From contig JACAXG010000105.1 in NCBI GenBank assembly GCA_018881555.1, positions 372,001 to 436,000 of the forward strand: a stretch of 64,000 nt of DNA. Reading direction: 5' to 3'. The notes beneath the pieces are model-generated. The model was not told where the DNA came from and made no database searches. It saw only the letters and a program-made list of their open reading frames with translations. Both the position numbers and the translations under genes were made by a program. Positions 59,523 through 64,000 of the stretch are shown piece after piece; the stretch's first letter is position 1, and every line of letters begins with the position of its first letter. The stretch comes from Amblyornis subalaris. Lineage: Eukaryota; Chordata; Aves; Passeriformes; Ptilonorhynchidae.

Positions 59523-60231
59523 TGTTTATTCATTACATATATTATTAAAATATCTTTTGGACTGAAATAATAATTTAATAATGCTCTTTGGAAGACTGAG
59601 GCACTTCCATAAAAAGAAAAAACATTGTCAGACACAAGGGAGAAGGCAGAGTCGTAGCTAATAGAAATGAATGCAGTTATGCGAAGTAAGAACAGTATCT
59701 GCCCTGACACATGTGAGGGTATACAGAAATTCATTATCAAATTCTGCACTGCATATATCACCTCATCAATTACAGAATGTTTCAGTGCTGGTGTTGGGGA
59801 TAACATGCAAATAGTATGAAGTAGCTTCACTGTCTTCCACTACATGAAAGTTGCTGCAGTACAATATTTACTATACTTACTATATTTTGTAATAGTCATT
59901 CTGATATTTACAGCTTCATGTTTTAGTTCAAAAGATTGTATCAGTCCTTTCTTGTCCTAAGAAGAAAGAATATTCACGTGAAACAAAAATGTTTTTCCTT
60001 TGAATCACACTTTTGTTCGGTACCATTGTTCAATCCCAAATCAGAAACTTTTGTGTATCAATGAGAGAGTATCCAAACAAACATAGTTCTATTAATTTAC
60101 CAATATAACTATTTAAAATTTGGACTTCAGAGCAACTATTCATCTATTTTATTACACAACCTGTATTATTTTAGATTTTTGTCTAATCTGTTCACTCTGC
60201 TTATATGTGGAATCTAATATAATAATATTCG
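59523..60231. other. Unique AT-rich sequence
   Basis: No gene or repeat was recognised. Confidence 0.5.
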
Positions 60232-60361
60232 AGAACTGTCTGGATGCAATCCTGTGCAATGTGCTCCAGGATGACTCTGCTTAAGCCAGCAGGTTGGACC
60301 AGATGATCCACTCTTGTCCCTTCCAACCTTTCCCATTCTGGGATTCTGTGATTCTATGAAT
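60232..60361 (+). mobile_element. CR1 LINE 3' terminus (130 bp)
   Basis: It reads 'ctggatgcaatcctgtgcaa', 'ggttggaccagatgatccac', 'tcttgtcccttccaaccttt' and ends 'gggattctgtgattctatga', the octamer end of CR1. It is heavily 5'-truncated. Confidence 0.9.
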
Positions 60362-63300
60362 ATAGCTTATTTATCCTTGGAAGATGTAAGTTTGTTCATA
60401 TAAGCTACAAAGGTGTTTGCAGTCACTTAGACCTGTAATATTAAAGGCTTGCAACTACTCTGCCCTAAAAGACCTAGCAACTACACGATATACACACACA
60501 ACTAAAACTTTTTCACAGTCTACTAGCTGCAGGATGGAGGGATAAGCAGTAATAGAAAATAATAGGCATAAAGCACAACCAGTGCAGAATGGAAGGGTTT
60601 GCATTTACTTTGCATAGCTGTAACTAGAAACACTAGTTACAGGCAAAGGACAATCAGGCCAGAAACTGCCTTTACCAATCCCTCACTTAATATGAATTTT
60701 CCCAGCTGCATTGATTTCAATAGAGGCAGAAAATTTACAGCAGTGAAAGCTGTAGGCCATTTTACTGCCTCGGTTCTGTTCTGAACATAGTCTGTGTGCA
60801 AGGATGGATATCACAGTCCCTGGTTTAGTTCTCACCCTGTGGAAGATGAGTTTGTTCCCAGATAGTTTTAATGTGCTTCACTCGAAGCAGGAGTAGGACT
60901 GGTGAAGAACAGGAACATTTCACCCATTGCAGATGCTGTGCATCCTCACTTCATCTGTATATGTGGGCTATTGGTGATGGAGAGCAGTGTATAAACAGAG
61001 ACATGAACAGCGAATACTTCTGGAAGAGGAGATCATCTGCTTGGCCTCTGGGAGCCCAAGAAATTGTGAAAATCCAGCCTTTTTCTACTTGCTATTACAT
61101 AGTTTTAATTGATGGGATTCAAAAGCAGTTTGAAATTCTCAGGGCACTATCCTGCACAGGTTTGCATGTCATACCACATTTTCTCATAATTTATTAATTT
61201 TAATTAATAATTTAAATGAGAACGTTGTAAAACATGGCTCTAGCTGAAATTGTTGAAAAATCAGTATTCTCTACCTTTTTCCTTAGTTCAGTTCTCTGCA
61301 GCACGAGTCTGACCTAAAGGTAGAGGAAGCTTAAGGGCAGTTTTTCAGCAGACAAAAAAAAAGGTACAGCCAAACAAAACATGAGTTTGTATCTAAGAGT
61401 CATATTCTTTAAAAACAAGTTAACAGTTTTTATTTGCCAAAATATGCTGGTAACCAAAGGAAGGGCCTAGAAACAGATTCCTTGCAATCCAAGAAATGTG
61501 TGACAAACTCACCTACGCATCAGCTCCACAGCTCTTGGCAATGCATTTTTAATTGATGGTGAGATGCCAGGTGGGCAACTGCAGTGAAGCAGTTGAGTGT
61601 GACAATATAGGAAATAGTTAAAGGAACAGAAAAGACCCTTCATGAACTCCTCTTCACCTCTTGTTATTACACAAACACAAAAGGATACTGAGTAAAACTG
61701 AATGATGGGAGATTAAATAACATTATTTTCTACACCATATAATTAGCCTGTAATACTCATTATCCCCAATATAAGCAAGAGTAAGGGCAACAGTTCATAA
61801 AATACTCAGGTGCTTAAAAATGCACCAACATTGATTCCAACAGAATTTGCAAAAGAAACATAGAGATATTGTAATAAATCCCCACCAATTTAGTTTACAA
61901 TCCTCTGAAAGCATGATCTCTGGAAAATAGCTTTGCATGCAGTCTGTTATGCTACCTATATCTGTCTACCTTACAGAGACACAGAAAATACACAGACTGC
62001 CTGTGAGACATCCCAGTTTATCTGGCAATACACAAGAATCCTGAGTGTGCTCCGGCGCAAGGAATCCCCAATTCTTTAAAGGTGTTTGCTGGCCAACATG
62101 AGCACCCAATTTGAATGCTCTATCAGCAGCTATGGAGGCGGGATCCATGAGCTACATCAAACGGTAGCTTTTGAGCATGTCAGCAGATATTAGACATCAT
62201 TAATTTAAGGCATTTTATGACTTCTGTGAATCAGATGTTATGACCTCAGGAGGATTTGAAAAACAGACAGAGTTTTCTATCTGGTTAGCTGAGATAAGAA
62301 GAAAGATATTAAACTGGAATATCTGTCCCAAAATAAAACAGGAAAAAAAAAAAAAGAAAACACTTTGGAAGCAATAGAAATCCTTTTGATTTAAGGCATG
62401 AGCCATTTTCTATCGTTGGATTGTTTTCTGCACATGGTTCAGGAACAGCAGGTAGTGCTAGTGCCATAAACAGGGCTGATCTGAATGAGAGTAGCCACAC
62501 TTAGGTTCATATGAGCAAAACCCAGGGTCTACTTGTTAGCTCCAGTTAGCCAAGCTCAGTCCCTTTTCTGATGAGGTCCTCTACATCTGTCAAACCACTG
62601 TACTTGGTCACATTTTCTTTGGTTTAATTTTAAGCCTCTCTCATCAACTCCACTTTCTCATGTCATTGTTTAATCTATCTGAAAGGATATGCAAGAGAAA
62701 GGACTTTAAATTATTTTTTCTAGAAATGCTTAATGTAGGTGGTGCATAAGGACAGACAGAATTCAATTTTGGTAAATGTTAGCTAATACATACTTGCAAA
62801 AAAATTGTCCGAATTTCTTGTGCATTCTAAAAGGCTCTGGTCCTGGTTCAATAAATGTTTGAGTGCTCCTGAGAGGATAAAGCCCTTCATTTACTTGTCA
62901 GGAGTTAAGGGTTCTCTTTCTACTCAATCAGCAATGCAAAGAACTTAATGTGGAGCTCTGACCCCTCTTAAGAGGAATGTTAGTGATTGTTCAATGAAGA
63001 CCACTTCTTGGTGTATTTTAGCAAACAGGTTACTTGGATGAATTACAGGCATTCCAAAATGGGCATATAAACACCATAATCCTGTTATACAAAGCAATAT
63101 TACAAGCTGGGTAGGCGCTGAGTCCCACATTCATTGGATCACTTCAAAAGATTTAATACTAGAATTTCAGAGAATGTTAATAAAAGCAGTAAATGATATG
63201 CTAGAATTTGCAGGAAACAAGGCATCGCAAGGATCAAGGCATTCCACTCCAGCCTCGCTGTGCCCTTTTTACGATGGCAGCAAAATAGTCAAACTGACCA

Positions 63301-64000
63301 TTTCCCTGGACCGAGAGAATTTAAAGTCACTACAGGCAATTTTATTACGTTGCCCTCTGCAGTCTTCAGGATTGCACTCTTGGAAGCTGGCCTGGAAAAA
63401 GAAGGCAAGTGCAAGATTCTATGCCGGATACTTCATCTAGTCCAGCAGTCCAGTGGGGTTTGTGAACAATCACTCTCAGCAAAACCCTACTTAGCAGAAT
63501 ATGGGCAGGAGCTCATTTCTCTTAGTGATGGAAAAAGCTAGTTTACGTCTTTCCTCACCTTTGTTCCTTGGGCAAGTATGGATTACTGAAATAGAAAGGC
63601 TGAATACTGAGTTTGGCCAAAATTCAGCCTTTTTATAAAGTTCTTTCATTTCTTACATATTTCAGCATAGAACAAAGCATTGGGATTCCTTTTGCCCTTT
63701 ACACACTAAATTTATTAGCTGTAGATATTTCTGCAAAATACCCCTTTCTGGCTGAACATGGCAAATGAGGTTTCACCATTCTCAGACATATATATGCATA
63801 TTATGAGTGAAAAGTTCCATATCTACACATTTATTTCAGTATGTGTAGTTTATGTTGTAGTTCTGGGTATACAGAAAAAATACAATAATTACCATGCTAG
63901 AAGACATGCTAAAGATTCAAAACTTTTTGCTGGGATTTCAATTGAATTTAGTTTCTTCATGCTCATAAGGAGGTTGTTATGGTTTTAAATGAGATCTGTT
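60362..64000. other. Unique sequence to the window end
   Basis: No gene or repeat was recognised. Around 63230-63430 the base composition is more balanced than its surroundings, and two plus frames overlap (63174-63440 and 63260-63541). No domain or splice pattern convinces me. Confidence 0.45.

Overview
This looks like a window of nuclear DNA from a bird, probably a songbird (passerine). The evidence is the mix of AT-rich single-copy DNA, CR1 LINE fragments on both strands, and many retroviral LTRs of types I associate with passerine genomes. The species call rests on repeat content only. I see no convincing host protein-coding gene, rRNA or tRNA. The window reads as a gene desert or a very long intron, and most short open frames fall in repeats or in AT-rich DNA by chance.

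Layout. 1-6.5 kb: a CR1 reverse-transcriptase piece (2225-2550), a truncated LTR (2551-3109), a ~1.1-kb old LTR (3654-4753) and an ancient amniote-type CR1 tail (6056-6505). 6.9-7.8 kb: two short LTRs. 7.8-13.8 kb: unique sequence. 13.8-16.5 kb: a CR1 3' end, then a 1,468-bp solo LTR with a perfect 5-bp target duplication sitting inside an older ~350-bp LTR. 16.5-24.8 kb: the centrepiece, three elements nested in one another. A CR1 tail (minus) was split by a decayed provirus (minus) with gag, protease and pol remnants, a tRNA-Lys-type primer site and two LTRs. That provirus's 5' LTR was in turn split by a second, younger element (plus, 20684-24233). The younger element has a 6-bp target duplication, one LTR and a frame open over about 2.7 kb except for a single TGA. 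26.5-33.5 kb: two large solo LTRs and fragments. 33.5-45 kb: mostly unique sequence with one 370-bp solo LTR. 45-52.6 kb: a cluster of LTRs, one nested inside another and one carrying a CR1 chip. 55-60.4 kb: a 987-bp solo LTR, three CR1 pieces and a tetranucleotide microsatellite. 60.4-64 kb: unique sequence.

How the parts relate. Nothing here forms a working pathway. The value is in the insertion history: seven LTR-element insertions have target duplications I can read directly (GGGTC, ATATGG, TCTTA, AGAAT, TGGAC and CTTAT, all perfect, and CCTTG/CCCTG with one mismatch), and these give relative ages. The element most worth study is the inner one at 20684-24233. Its coding frame matches no gag-pol-env layout I know: an N-terminal stretch that could be matrix, a long Pro/Ser-rich part with repeats whose periods are multiples of three, an Arg/Lys-rich stretch, a Cys cluster, then a GC-rich segment with more in-frame repeats.
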